This document shows positions 7,266 to 15,662 of a DNA stretch of 46,275 nt, in pieces. Position 1 is the first letter of the stretch; the number at the start of each line of letters is the position of its first letter. Position numbers and translations under genes: made by a program. The notes beneath the pieces were generated by a model that had not been told where the DNA came from, searched no databases, and worked only from the letters and a program-made list of their open reading frames with translations. The stretch spans positions 1 through 46,275 of the forward strand of contig JAAXIF010000108.1 of assembly GCA_012270485.1 (NCBI GenBank), written 5' to 3'. This DNA is from Sphingobacteriales bacterium. Its GTDB lineage: Bacteria; Bacteroidota; Bacteroidia; Chitinophagales; Chitinophagaceae.

Positions 7266-7339
7266 AGTTTTTTTAGAGAGTAAGCTCTTCACTAAGATTT
7301 TCTTGTTACTAGCTGTCTAAAGTTCACCGAAATGATTTT

Positions 7340-7388
7340 CCTTGTAGCTTGCAGCTCAAAGCTCGTAGCTCATGGCTCGCAGCCTATA
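7340..7388 (-). repeat. heptad array abutting a start codon
   Basis: Units (C)CTTGTA GCTTGCA GCTCAAA GCTCGTA GCTCATG GCTCGCA GCCTATA, ending 5 bp before the ATG at 7394. It mixes GCTT and GCTC words and contains the perfect 26-bp partner of the array at 7231-7265. Confidence 0.9.
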
Positions 7389-7393
7389 ACCTT

Positions 7394-8353
7394 ATGCCCA
7401 CAATTACCCACGATACCGATCTCGTTGCACAAAGCTTACTAGATAACGAAGTGGCTGCCATTCCTACTGAAACGGTGTACGGACTGGCGGGTAATATCTT
7501 CAGTGAAAAAGCCATCAGGCGTATTTATGAAGTAAAGCAAAGACCGCTATTTAATCCGTTGATTGTTCATATTGCGGATGTCAGTCAAATGGAAAAAGTA
7601 GCTGCAACTATTCCACCACTTGCACAGCAATTGGCTGAAAAATTCTGGCCCGGTCCACTCACACTCTTATTGCCTAAAAAAGATACCATTCCGGATATCA
7701 TTACCGCAGGAAAAGATACCGTTGCCATTCGTGTTCCGAATCATCCTGTGACCTTATCACTACTGCAAAAACTTCCTTTTCCGCTTGCAGCACCAAGCGC
7801 TAATCCGTTCAGCAGTATCAGTCCAACAACCGCAGAACATGTTGCTGCTTATTTCAAAGATGAATTTCCGTTTATTCTGCAAGGCGGTCCTTGTAAAAAA
7901 GGAATTGAGTCTACCATCATTGGTTTCAATGAAGACGGAGCCATCATTTATCGTTATGGTTCATTGGCGATTGAAGAAATTGAAAAAATAACCGGACCAC
8001 TGCAAGAATATATTCGCAATGAAGAAAATCCGGATGCACCCGGTATGTTATTGCGTCATTATGCACCTGCTACCACTACCATACTGAGCAGCGACATTGA
8101 AAAGAGTATCGCTGAAAATACCGGTAAAAAAATTGGGTTGATGTTGTTTGATCATGCGCATACAAGTGATCAGGCTGCTGTTATTGAAATCTTATCTGTT
8201 AGTGGATCGATGGAGGAAGCTGCATCCAATTTATATGCAGCCATGCATCGATTGGATCATCATCAACTAGATATCATTATAGCAGAACGCTTTCCTGATA
8301 AGGGTTTAGGCAGATCGATCAATGACCGTTTACAAAGAGCCACACATTCATAA
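7394..8353 (+). CDS. L-threonylcarbamoyladenylate synthase (Sua5/YwlC type)
   Basis: 319 residues from ATG 7394, chosen because the upstream open frame is the heptad array. It makes threonylcarbamoyl-AMP from threonine, bicarbonate and ATP, the first step of the t6A37 modification of tRNAs reading ANN codons. The TsaC-like domain covers about residues 10-195: AIPTETVYGLAGN, KQRPLFNPLIVHI, GPLTLLLPK, VAIRVPNHP, PLAAPSANPFSSISPTTAEHV and IESTIIGF. It is followed by a linker (MLLRHYAPAT) and the C-terminal Sua5 domain, so this is the long Sua5 form. Family recognition is firm. Confidence 0.95.
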   Translation: MPTITHDTDLVAQSLLDNEVAAIPTETVYGLAGNIFSEKAIRRIYEVKQRPLFNPLIVHIADVSQMEKVAATIPPLAQQLAEKFWPGPLTLLLPKKDTIPDIITAGKDTVAIRVPNHPVTLSLLQKLPFPLAAPSANPFSSISPTTAEHVAAYFKDEFPFILQGGPCKKGIESTIIGFNEDGAIIYRYGSLAIEEIEKITGPLQEYIRNEENPDAPGMLLRHYAPATTTILSSDIEKSIAENTGKKIGLMLFDHAHTSDQAAVIEILSVSGSMEEAASNLYAAMHRLDHHQLDIIIAERFPDKGLGRSINDRLQRATHS

Positions 8354-8373
8354 TACGGTTCCGTTTTCATCAT

Positions 8374-8381
8374 TACCTTTG
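8374..8381 (+). promoter_or_regulatory. candidate Bacteroidota -7 box for ABC ATPase gene
   Basis: TACCTTTG matches the TAnnTTTG consensus and lies 22 bp before the GTG start. No clear TTTG -33 element is seen at the usual spacing, so support is partial. Confidence 0.35.
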
Positions 8382-8403
8382 ACGCATTCACAATCAGTTC
8401 ATC

Positions 8404-9393
8404 GTGCAGCAGGAAACGGTTCACCCTCATATATTATTACAAGTTGACAATATCAGTAAGATTGAAGCTCATCAACCCATACTTCAGCCTATCAGCTTTC
8501 AATTACCTGCACAACAAAAACTAGCCATTGTAGGAGAAACAGGATCCGGGAAGAGTACTTTGCTTAAAATCATTGCGGGACATATTGCCCCCGATAGCGG
8601 TAAAGTGTATTTCAATCGGGAAAGAGTTTGGAGTCCGCCTGTTACTTTACTTCCCGGACATCCGGGTATCGCTTACTTATCTCAGCACTATGAACTGCGG
8701 AATAATTACAAAGTGCATGAATTATTGAGTTATCAAAATGAATTATCACCGGAATCCGCTGCACAATTGTATAAGGTTTGTCAGGTAGATCATTTATTGC
8801 AAAGAAAAAATGATGAACTCTCAGGGGGCGAACGTCAAAGAATTGCTTTGGCAAAATTGTTAGTGGGTATTCCTCAGCTATTGTTATTGGATGAACCTTT
8901 CTCCAATTTAGATATCCCACACAAACAGATCATCAATGCTGTTGTACATGCCATCAGTCAGCAACTAAAAACAACTTGCATATTGGTATCACATGATCCT
9001 GTTGATACCTTGAGTTGGGCAGATCGCATTTTAGTATTGAAAAATGGACAACTCATTCAACAAGGAACACCACAAGAAATCTACTATCATCCCGTAAACG
9101 CTTATGTTGCCGGACTCTTTGGTGCCTATACATTATTAGAAGATCCTTTCAAAGCATATTGGAATATTGACATTACCTCTTCTACTATTTGCATCCGACC
9201 GGAGCAGCTGACCATCACAGATGATCATACAAATGCAATGGATTGTGTAGTTGAAAAAGTATTATTCTGCGGCTCTTATTGGTCTGTAACAGCCAAACAT
9301 GGCGACTACACTATTGTAATACATACACAAGAAAATATTCCGGAACCCGGTTCATTGATTTGGGTTCGGTTAAAAAACCCCGGCAGCTTTTAG
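8404..9393 (+). CDS. orphan ABC transporter ATP-binding protein (PotA/MalK-like)
   Basis: 329 residues. The N-terminal ABC domain has Walker A GETGSGKSTLLK (about residues 45-56), Q-loop AYLSQHYEL, signature LSGGERQRIALAKLL, Walker B LLLLDEPFSNLD and the H-loop ILVSHDP. The C-terminal part (about 250-329) has ICIRPEQLTI and a TOBE-like beta fold, as in importer ATPases of the spermidine/maltose/iron type. No permease or binding protein is adjacent, so its partner lies elsewhere or it acts outside transport. The start is GTG 8404: an in-frame TGA lies at 8380-8382 and no ATG intervenes. Its 3' end overlaps the convergent hydrolase gene by 24 bp. Confidence 0.9.
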   Translation: MQQETVHPHILLQVDNISKIEAHQPILQPISFQLPAQQKLAIVGETGSGKSTLLKIIAGHIAPDSGKVYFNRERVWSPPVTLLPGHPGIAYLSQHYELRNNYKVHELLSYQNELSPESAAQLYKVCQVDHLLQRKNDELSGGERQRIALAKLLVGIPQLLLLDEPFSNLDIPHKQIINAVVHAISQQLKTTCILVSHDPVDTLSWADRILVLKNGQLIQQGTPQEIYYHPVNAYVAGLFGAYTLLEDPFKAYWNIDITSSTICIRPEQLTITDDHTNAMDCVVEKVLFCGSYWSVTAKHGDYTIVIHTQENIPEPGSLIWVRLKNPGSF

Positions 9394-10458
9394 CTTACCC
9401 CATAACTCATTATCAAAACTATTGAGCGCCAATTGTGATTGTCCGGCCGATTCTCCCATGCGTATCACCACCAATCCTTGCGAGGGCACTACATATATTT
9501 TTTGATCGTCTTTTCCCAATGCAGCATACAAATCTGAAGGTGCATTCGGTACAAGATTTCCGTTAAAACTAAACTGAACTGTTGGCAACATATAATTACT
9601 CTTGCCATTGAGCCAAGTTAAATATCCGTAAGATGGATTGATGGTTTGAGAACTATTGATTTGAGCAGCTAAATAATTCGTATCCGCAAGAATCGGTGTA
9701 CCATTCCATTTTCCTTTTGCCAACAACAACAATCCAAAACGAGCCATGCTTCTGGCATTGCTGAAATACACATTGTTATAGCCTAACTTGATCCAAAGTC
9801 CATTCATACCAATCCGATCCCGAATTTTTTGTTGGAAATATTGGTTGTAGGTAAGTCCGCTTGCTTTTTCAATTACTTGATCCAATAATGTATATGGTGC
9901 GTTGTGATATGCCCAGCGCTGACCCGCATCTGCTTTGTACTGCAAACAAGCAGGTGTAGTGCAATGATTGTCTGCAACGCCATCATCCAAACCCGTGGTC
10001 ATACTCAACTGGTGCTTAATGGTGATCAGATTTTCTTTCGCAAGTGGCAGAGAAGTCCATCCGGTACCTAAATACTGAGAAGTCTTGTTATTGATATTGA
10101 GTAGGCCTTGTTCTTGTGCAATACCTACCAACAAAGCGGTCATGGTTTTTCCTGCAGAAGCCCATTGCCAGTTACTATCTGCGGTAAAGGTTCCAAAATA
10201 TTGTTCAGCAACGATCTTACCATTTTTAAGTATGATGAATGCTTTGGTGTTTTTTTGTTGTAGATACGTGTATGCCTCATTCAATGAAGTGGTATTCCAG
10301 TTCAGTGAAGCGGGTGTTACTGTTTCCCAGTTAGATGTTGGGAAATACAATGATGCTGTATTAGTACCGGGAGGTGCCGGATCTACTGCCGGTAAGTCTT
10401 TACTACAAGACACAGACATCAGCACACACAGAAATACAAAAGAATAGATGGGTTTCAC
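9370..10458 (-). CDS. lipoprotein serine hydrolase, class C beta-lactamase family
   Basis: 362 residues. The signal peptide ends in lipobox LMSVSC (C18), so it is predicted to be a lipoprotein on the periplasmic side. The serine beta-lactamase/penicillin-binding-like fold shows S101-x-x-K104 (ASAGKT) as nucleophile/base and Y184-x-N186 (AYHNAP) as the second motif. The third motif (usually HxG/KTG) is not obvious, which fits the esterase/peptidase (EstB, D-aminopeptidase-like) branch better than true beta-lactamases. The substrate is unknown. It is convergent with the ABC ATPase gene with a short overlap and divergent from the flavin-reductase gene. Confidence 0.9.
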   Translation of the reverse strand: MKPIYSFVFLCVLMSVSCSKDLPAVDPAPPGTNTASLYFPTSNWETVTPASLNWNTTSLNEAYTYLQQKNTKAFIILKNGKIVAEQYFGTFTADSNWQWASAGKTMTALLVGIAQEQGLLNINNKTSQYLGTGWTSLPLAKENLITIKHQLSMTTGLDDGVADNHCTTPACLQYKADAGQRWAYHNAPYTLLDQVIEKASGLTYNQYFQQKIRDRIGMNGLWIKLGYNNVYFSNARSMARFGLLLLAKGKWNGTPILADTNYLAAQINSSQTINPSYGYLTWLNGKSNYMLPTVQFSFNGNLVPNAPSDLYAALGKDDQKIYVVPSQGLVVIRMGESAGQSQLALNSFDNELWGKLKAAGVF

Positions 10459-10539
10459 AGGAACTGTTTGTTTTATTCGACAAATTTTCTAGTAAAAAGT
10501 TTAATTCAACCTATTCAGTATTCAATTGTTACTCTCTTC

Positions 10540-11145
10540 ATGATTGAAATTAACAAATCAACCATTGCATCCTGGGACCGTTTTTACCGCGCCAATTTTA
10601 TCAATAGCTTGAGCGGATTCAAAAGTGTTTGCCTGATCGGTACAAAAAGTAAAGATGGAATTCCGAATTTGGCCATCTTTAGCAATATCGTTCACTTGGG
10701 TGCTGACCCTGCCATGATTGGATTTATCAACAGACCCAAAGCGGCAGCACCGGATACCATTCGAAACATAGAAGAAACAGGCGTGTACACCATGAATCAT
10801 ATTCATCCAGGTATTATTGAACAGGCACATCAAACCAGTGCGAAATATGATGCAAACATCAATGAATTTGAAGAAGTGGGTTTACACATGTTTTGGCGCG
10901 ATAATTGCAAAGCGCCTTTTGTACAAGAAAGTCGTATTCAATATGCTTTACAGTTAGCTGATATCATACCCATACCACATAATGGAACTTTTCTGGTAAT
11001 AGGTCAATTACAGGACGTCTATCTAAGTGAGAACCTAGTAGATGATACTGGTTTTATTCCACTTGAAAAATATGAGTCGATCACCTCTTTGGGGCTGAAC
11101 AGCTATTATGGAACTACGCTATTAAAACAGCTTCCCAGGGCCTGA
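10540..11145 (+). CDS. flavin-reductase-like FMN-binding split-barrel protein
   Basis: 201 residues from ATG 10540; the open frame begins at 10468, but the extra 24 residues do not fit the family. It is a flavin-reductase-like domain protein, normally binding FMN and using NAD(P)H. Diagnostic segments are INSLSGFKSVCLIGTKSKDG, PNLAIFSNIVHLGADPAMIGF and DTIRNIEETGVYTMNHIHPG. Proteins of this type are often annotated as flavin oxidoreductase with no defined substrate. It is divergently placed from the serine hydrolase and probably monocistronic. Confidence 0.87.
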   Translation: MIEINKSTIASWDRFYRANFINSLSGFKSVCLIGTKSKDGIPNLAIFSNIVHLGADPAMIGFINRPKAAAPDTIRNIEETGVYTMNHIHPGIIEQAHQTSAKYDANINEFEEVGLHMFWRDNCKAPFVQESRIQYALQLADIIPIPHNGTFLVIGQLQDVYLSENLVDDTGFIPLEKYESITSLGLNSYYGTTLLKQLPRA

Positions 11146-11188
11146 TTCCAACCATCCACATAAAATTCAGCAACTTTTAATCGAAAAA

Positions 11189-11225
11189 TGTTTCAAAATC
11201 GTCATATTGACGAATGTGTGAAACA
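11189..11225. promoter_or_regulatory. nested palindrome upstream of histidine kinase gene
   Basis: Outer arms TGTTTCA (11189-11195) and TGAAACA (11219-11225), inner arms TCGTCA (11199-11204) and TGACGA (11208-11213) around TAT. Both arm pairs are perfect. It lies 44-81 bp before the kinase start and is a candidate binding site for a dimeric regulator. Confidence 0.5.
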
Positions 11226-11269
11226 TCGGTAAATACACATAAAATACATTCGCACATAAACCCGAGTGT

Positions 11270-13261
11270 ATGAACAATCTATTAACCGGTATATCAAAAG
11301 CGAACAGTATACTACTCGAAAGTGGTGATTATAATAGGGCCTTGCATGATGTAGTGGAAGCATTGGGATCGGCTACCGGTGTAGACAGGTGTTACATTTT
11401 CAAAAATGAGAAAGACAGCGAAGGGGTTTTACGCTTATATTATATCAATGAATGGTGCAATGAAGGCATAGAAGTTCAATTAGGTAACCCTGATCTTAAT
11501 GGTCATAGCTATGAAGTTTTCCCGGGATTGTACGAGCAACTGATCCAGAACCAGCCCTTGTATGGTATGGTCAAAGATTCTCCCAACCCTTTTTTTAGGG
11601 AGATCATGGAGTCACAAGGCATCATCTCATACTTGTTCGTTCCCATTTTCTCTCAAAATCAATTCTGGGGATGGATGGGATATGATAACTGTTCTACAGA
11701 ATTAGCATGGACCCAATATGAAGTGGATGTATTATTTGCAGTAGCTAGAAATATAGGACTAAGACTAAGTCGTGACCGAATAGAACAAGACCATCTGCAG
11801 ATCATTGAACGCTTTAACATGTCTGTTCAAGGTTCTCAGCAAGGTCTTTGGGAGTGGTATATAGATATCAATAAGCTTTATTTTTCAGAGATCTTTATGA
11901 AGATGCTTGGCTATGAGCTTTATGGATTCGAACACAATTTTGAAAACTGGAAAGAACGATTACATCCTGATGATAAAGATTATGTGTTAGAACAGTTGAA
12001 TCTTTACTTGACAAGAAAAAAAGAAAAATACATTGTCCAGTTTCGGTTACAACACAAAGCCGGTTATTATGTATGGATCCAAAGTTCCGGTATTGTAAAA
12101 AGAAATAAAGAGGGTTTACCGGTTTACATGGTAGGTTCTCATATTGATATTTCAGAGATCAAGTTACAACAAGAACAACTACAAAAACAGCGTAACGAAT
12201 TTAACAACTTGATCAATGGATTAGGAGAAGCTGTTTTCAGATTAGATCTGGATAATAATATTACATTTCTTAATGAATACTGGACCGGCCTGTCTGATTA
12301 TAGTATCAAAGATTCGATGCAAAGTAAAATCATTAACTACTTTGTAGCTGAAGACAGAGAGATAATACTAGATGCCCTGCAACATGTAAAAAAAGAAGCC
12401 AGAGAAAGCATCGCACTTGATGTTCGATTGATCAGGAAGGACCTAAGAGTGATATGGGTTCAGCTGATATTGAGAAAATATGGGTCTGATGAAGACAAAG
12501 GCGTATTCATCGCAGGAAGCATCATCAATATCCATGAAAAGAAATTAAGCGAAGAGAAAGAGAAAGAGCTATCCGATATGAAGGAGCATTTTGTCTCACT
12601 GACCTCGCATCAATTCCGCACACCTTTGACTGTAATATTTTCCAATATCGAATTGATTGAACTGTATGCTACAAAATCAGATCCCCAGCTGGCATCTAGG
12701 ATCAATACATCTGCCGAATTGATCAGAAATGAAATAGATAGGATGACCGATCTGATGAACAATATTCTTTTGATGGGTCGTTATGATGCAAAACAGTTCA
12801 ATTATAATTTCAGAAAAACAGATTTCACAGCACTGATACACAGAGTCATACACACTTACTTCTCTAATCAACCCGACGGAAGAAGGATTCATATCAATAT
12901 CAATGGCAATGAGCAAGAAGTGATGATGGATGAAATGCTCATTACTCACGTACTTACAAATATCATTTCCAATGCATTCAAATATTCCGAGGGTTCAACA
13001 GATCCTCAGATTGAGGTAAACTACTTGGATAATGGTGTAGAAGTACTTGTTTCCGATAATGGTATTGGTATCCCTAAAAACGAGATCGAGAAGGTATTTA
13101 ATTCCTTTTACAGAGCAACGAATACGCTTACCTACCAAGGATCCGGGTTAGGTCTTGTAGTTGCAAAGCAGTTCCTTGAATTACACAATGGCTCTATTCA
13201 TCTTCATAGCGATCTCGGAAAAGGAACACAGGTGTTTTTAAAGATCCCTTATTCTAAATAA
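11270..13261 (+). CDS. soluble GAF/PAS sensor histidine kinase
   Basis: 663 residues without signal peptide or membrane helices, so a cytoplasmic sensor kinase. GAF domain about 1-170 (ATGVDRCYIFKNE, FWGWMGYDN). A PAS domain with PAC, about 180-300 (WEWYIDINKLYFS, HPDD). A second PAS, about 308-425 (FRLDLDNNITFLNEYWTGLS). Then HisKA with H447 in SLTSHQFRTPLTV and HATPase with N-box NIISNAFKYSEG, G1 VSDNGIGIP and G2 GSGLGLVVAKQF. The H-box has Gln instead of the usual Glu after His. No receiver domain is attached. It is followed after 12 bp by a small protein gene and a second kinase on the same strand. Confidence 0.94.
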   Translation: MNNLLTGISKANSILLESGDYNRALHDVVEALGSATGVDRCYIFKNEKDSEGVLRLYYINEWCNEGIEVQLGNPDLNGHSYEVFPGLYEQLIQNQPLYGMVKDSPNPFFREIMESQGIISYLFVPIFSQNQFWGWMGYDNCSTELAWTQYEVDVLFAVARNIGLRLSRDRIEQDHLQIIERFNMSVQGSQQGLWEWYIDINKLYFSEIFMKMLGYELYGFEHNFENWKERLHPDDKDYVLEQLNLYLTRKKEKYIVQFRLQHKAGYYVWIQSSGIVKRNKEGLPVYMVGSHIDISEIKLQQEQLQKQRNEFNNLINGLGEAVFRLDLDNNITFLNEYWTGLSDYSIKDSMQSKIINYFVAEDREIILDALQHVKKEARESIALDVRLIRKDLRVIWVQLILRKYGSDEDKGVFIAGSIINIHEKKLSEEKEKELSDMKEHFVSLTSHQFRTPLTVIFSNIELIELYATKSDPQLASRINTSAELIRNEIDRMTDLMNNILLMGRYDAKQFNYNFRKTDFTALIHRVIHTYFSNQPDGRRIHININGNEQEVMMDEMLITHVLTNIISNAFKYSEGSTDPQIEVNYLDNGVEVLVSDNGIGIPKNEIEKVFNSFYRATNTLTYQGSGLGLVVAKQFLELHNGSIHLHSDLGKGTQVFLKIPYSK

Positions 13262-13273
13262 AATGCAGCTCCT

Positions 13274-13648
13274 ATGATCAACAGTTTTAAAAAACTGATA
13301 GAAAAAAAACAGAATTCAGCCATACTAGGATTTCCGAAAAAGAAATCTATCTATTATGAAGTCAATATAAGTTTTAAAGCCTTTTTCCAGGTATGGTATT
13401 ATGATGAAAATGGACAATCTACCATTAAAGAGTTTTTTGGGGATCATTTTTTTTATGAAACCCTTTTACATCCTTCAATAGATAAAGTTGTTTTGAAAGC
13501 TTATGTTACGAATCCACTAAAAAAAGCTAATGAAACAGTACGTCTAAGTATTCAGGTAGAAGAACAACCTCCTGTGGAAGAAATATTTACTATGAATACA
13601 GAAGTAGCGTTTAAAAATAAATGGTATCATTTGTCTGTAGGTCTCTAA
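13274..13648 (+). CDS. small protein of unknown function between two kinase genes
   Basis: 124 residues, no signal peptide, rich in beta-type segments (YYEVNISFKAFFQVWYYDE). I recognise no family. It starts 12 bp after the upstream kinase gene, so it is almost certainly co-transcribed. Its C-terminal half resembles the 155-residue protein at 23056-23523. Shared features in order are YEV near the N-terminus, an asparagine-containing V/I stretch, L-IQ, QP, a following V and E, N-x-E, and a terminal HLS (HLSVGL here, HLSIPL there). A small accessory or sensory domain for the kinases is plausible but unproven. Confidence 0.8.
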   Translation: MINSFKKLIEKKQNSAILGFPKKKSIYYEVNISFKAFFQVWYYDENGQSTIKEFFGDHFFYETLLHPSIDKVVLKAYVTNPLKKANETVRLSIQVEEQPPVEEIFTMNTEVAFKNKWYHLSVGL

Positions 13649-13755
13649 TCCGTAATCTTAACTAATTTGTTATACTATATCTGTTGATTATCGAATAATT
13701 TTATAGTTGAAGAAAGGCTTTTCCTTTGAAGGAAATAACTTTATCAACCTATAAA

Positions 13756-15495
13756 ATGCACCCCCCATTGCCTGCAAATGCTGAAACAAACCTGTCAGAT
13801 ATACTGATCCGGAATAAATATCTGGAAGGGATCATCAATTCCAATGAGGATCGAATATTTGCACTTGATACTGAACATCGTTTTATTGGATTCAATGAAT
13901 CGTTTGTCAATGCATATGTGATAGCATTGGGCAAAGCTCCTATCATTGGTGAAAAAGTGGAGTATCCGTATCACTCTTTAACAGTTTCCCAAACGTTATC
14001 AGAAGCTTATCAGGATGCATTTCGAGGTTCCAAAGCAGAAAGACTGGTAGATATTAGTGGCCGACAGGTCTTAGTAAGAGCGAGCCCTTTATTTGATGAT
14101 ACAAATGCCATTTTCGGCATAGCGGTCTATTCAATTGATATGACCGAAACGATCGAATCAAGAAAAAAATTAAAAAATTCTCAGGAAGAATTCAAGAAGG
14201 TTATTGATACGATCAACGATATTGTATTCCGCACTTCTGCTGAAGGAGTTTTCATTTATCTTAATCAGGCCTGGGAGAAAACAATGGGATTCTCACTAGA
14301 AGAATCCATCGGGAAATCTATTTTTGATTTTATTGCTCCTGCACAAGTAGAATATTGTACTGAACTATTCAATACGGTCATCAATAATCGAGGCAATTCA
14401 TGTACCTATGAAGTGCCGATGGTATCAAAAGATCTTAGCATAAAATGGATCAAAATTTCTATTACCGTACTCACCAATGAGTTTGAAGTTATTACGGGAA
14501 CATCCGGAATATTGACAGATGTAACCGATGCTAAAAGAAATGAACATCTTTATCAATTGGTATCGAATAACATTGAAAATATTCTTTCATTGCATGAAAC
14601 TGATGGAACTATTCTTTACGCGAGTTTTGCCGTGTATCAACATCTAGGCTACTTACAGGAAGAATTAATTGGCATAAAACCTTTTGAATTTATTCATCCT
14701 GATGAAAGAGAGCCAGTCCTTTTACGTTTCGCACACAATGAGCATAACAATGAAAAAAATTATTTGCTATACCGTTTTCAGCATTTGAATGGAACTTACA
14801 AATGGCTTGAGTCAAATACTAAATCGGTATTTGATGAATTTTATAACAAAGAAATCATCATTATTTCTACAAGGGTTGTAGATGAAAGAATGGAGGCTGA
14901 ACAAAAATTAATGGAGTCTTATCAAAAAGAGAAAGAGCTGAATGAACTCAAGTCAAAATTTGTAAGTATGGCATCTCATGAATTCCGTACTCCGATGACA
15001 GCCATCAAATCCAGCGCTGAAATAGCTGAAATGTTATTATCAAGTCCGCAACCCGATATCGTTAAAATTGGTGGATTCCTTAAAACGATTGATAAAGAAG
15101 TTGACAGAATGTCTCAACTGATTGATGAGATACTCAATCTTGGCAAGATCGAAGGGAGAAACTATTTCATAAAGAAAGAATGGTCTGACATTATTGAGAT
15201 CGCAAAAGATTGTAGTGAAAGACAGATTAGCAAACAGAATGATGGCAGAAAGATTCCGATCGAGATCATTGGTCAGCCCAGGAAAGTGATGGTTGACGAA
15301 ACACAGATCAGACATATTATAGACAATCTTTTATCCAATGCTCTTAAATATTCGGAAGGTAGAAAAGAGCCAAGTATCACATTCATCTTTGATGAATCTG
15401 ATTTACAAATACATATTAGGGATCATGGAATAGGAATACCTAAGGCGGATCAATCTAAAATATTTAATATGTTTTTCAGAGCAAGAAATACCTAG
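13756..15495 (+). CDS. PAS sensor histidine kinase, truncated by an in-frame TAG
   Basis: About 579 residues from ATG 13756; a TTG start at 13726 would add 10. Three PAS domains (about residues 25-135, 145-260 and 265-380, numbered from ATG), then HisKA with MASHEFRTPMTAI and HATPase with N-box NLLSNALKYSEG and G1 RDHGIGIP. The frame stops at TAG 15493-15495 right after FFRARNT. The same frame continues with DIIGTGVGLALVEKF, the expected G2 ATP-binding box, to a TAA at 15622-15624 followed at once by a terminator. The gene therefore looks originally about 42 codons longer. Without G2 the kinase should bind ATP poorly or not at all. It is either a recent nonsense mutation, a sequencing error or readthrough. 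Confidence 0.9.
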   Translation: MHPPLPANAETNLSDILIRNKYLEGIINSNEDRIFALDTEHRFIGFNESFVNAYVIALGKAPIIGEKVEYPYHSLTVSQTLSEAYQDAFRGSKAERLVDISGRQVLVRASPLFDDTNAIFGIAVYSIDMTETIESRKKLKNSQEEFKKVIDTINDIVFRTSAEGVFIYLNQAWEKTMGFSLEESIGKSIFDFIAPAQVEYCTELFNTVINNRGNSCTYEVPMVSKDLSIKWIKISITVLTNEFEVITGTSGILTDVTDAKRNEHLYQLVSNNIENILSLHETDGTILYASFAVYQHLGYLQEELIGIKPFEFIHPDEREPVLLRFAHNEHNNEKNYLLYRFQHLNGTYKWLESNTKSVFDEFYNKEIIIISTRVVDERMEAEQKLMESYQKEKELNELKSKFVSMASHEFRTPMTAIKSSAEIAEMLLSSPQPDIVKIGGFLKTIDKEVDRMSQLIDEILNLGKIEGRNYFIKKEWSDIIEIAKDCSERQISKQNDGRKIPIEIIGQPRKVMVDETQIRHIIDNLLSNALKYSEGRKEPSITFIFDESDLQIHIRDHGIGIPKADQSKIFNMFFRARNT

Positions 15496-15624
15496 GATAT
15501 TATAGGTACTGGTGTTGGGCTTGCGTTAGTTGAAAAGTTTGTTGATATGCATCACGGAAAGATCTCTTTTGAAAGTATTGAAAATGTTGGATCTATCTTC
15601 GTGATATCACTGCCTTATCAATAA
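15493..15624 (+). pseudogene. separated G2-box end of the PAS histidine kinase
   Basis: In-frame continuation of the preceding kinase after its TAG: 42 codons encoding DIIGTGVGLALVEKF, then VDMHHGKISFES and ending ISLPYQ before a TAA. This is the conserved end of a HATPase domain, homologous to the ends of the two other kinases in the window. It has no plausible start of its own, so it is stranded coding sequence. The lost codon probably coded a non-conserved residue between RNT and D. Confidence 0.88.
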
Positions 15625-15627
15625 AGT

Positions 15628-15662
15628 AAAAAGGAATAACTCTTACGAGTCATTCCTTTTTT
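15628..15662. terminator. strong intrinsic terminator between convergent kinase clusters
   Basis: AAAAAGGAATAACTC, loop TTAC, GAGTCATTCCTTTTT: a 15-bp stem with one mismatch, ending in a T-run and starting 4 bp after the TAA of the kinase frame. The A- and T-flanks could make it work in both directions. Its position supports the TAA at 15622, not the TAG at 15493, as the original gene end. Confidence 0.9.

Noticed and set aside
7349..7393. Upstream start for the Sua5 gene
   Set aside because: The extra residues are translated heptad array and do not fit the family N-terminus.
9370..9393. Overlap of ABC ATPase and serine hydrolase as a frameshift sign
   Set aside because: The two genes are convergent and both reach normal lengths; a 24-bp tail overlap is ordinary.
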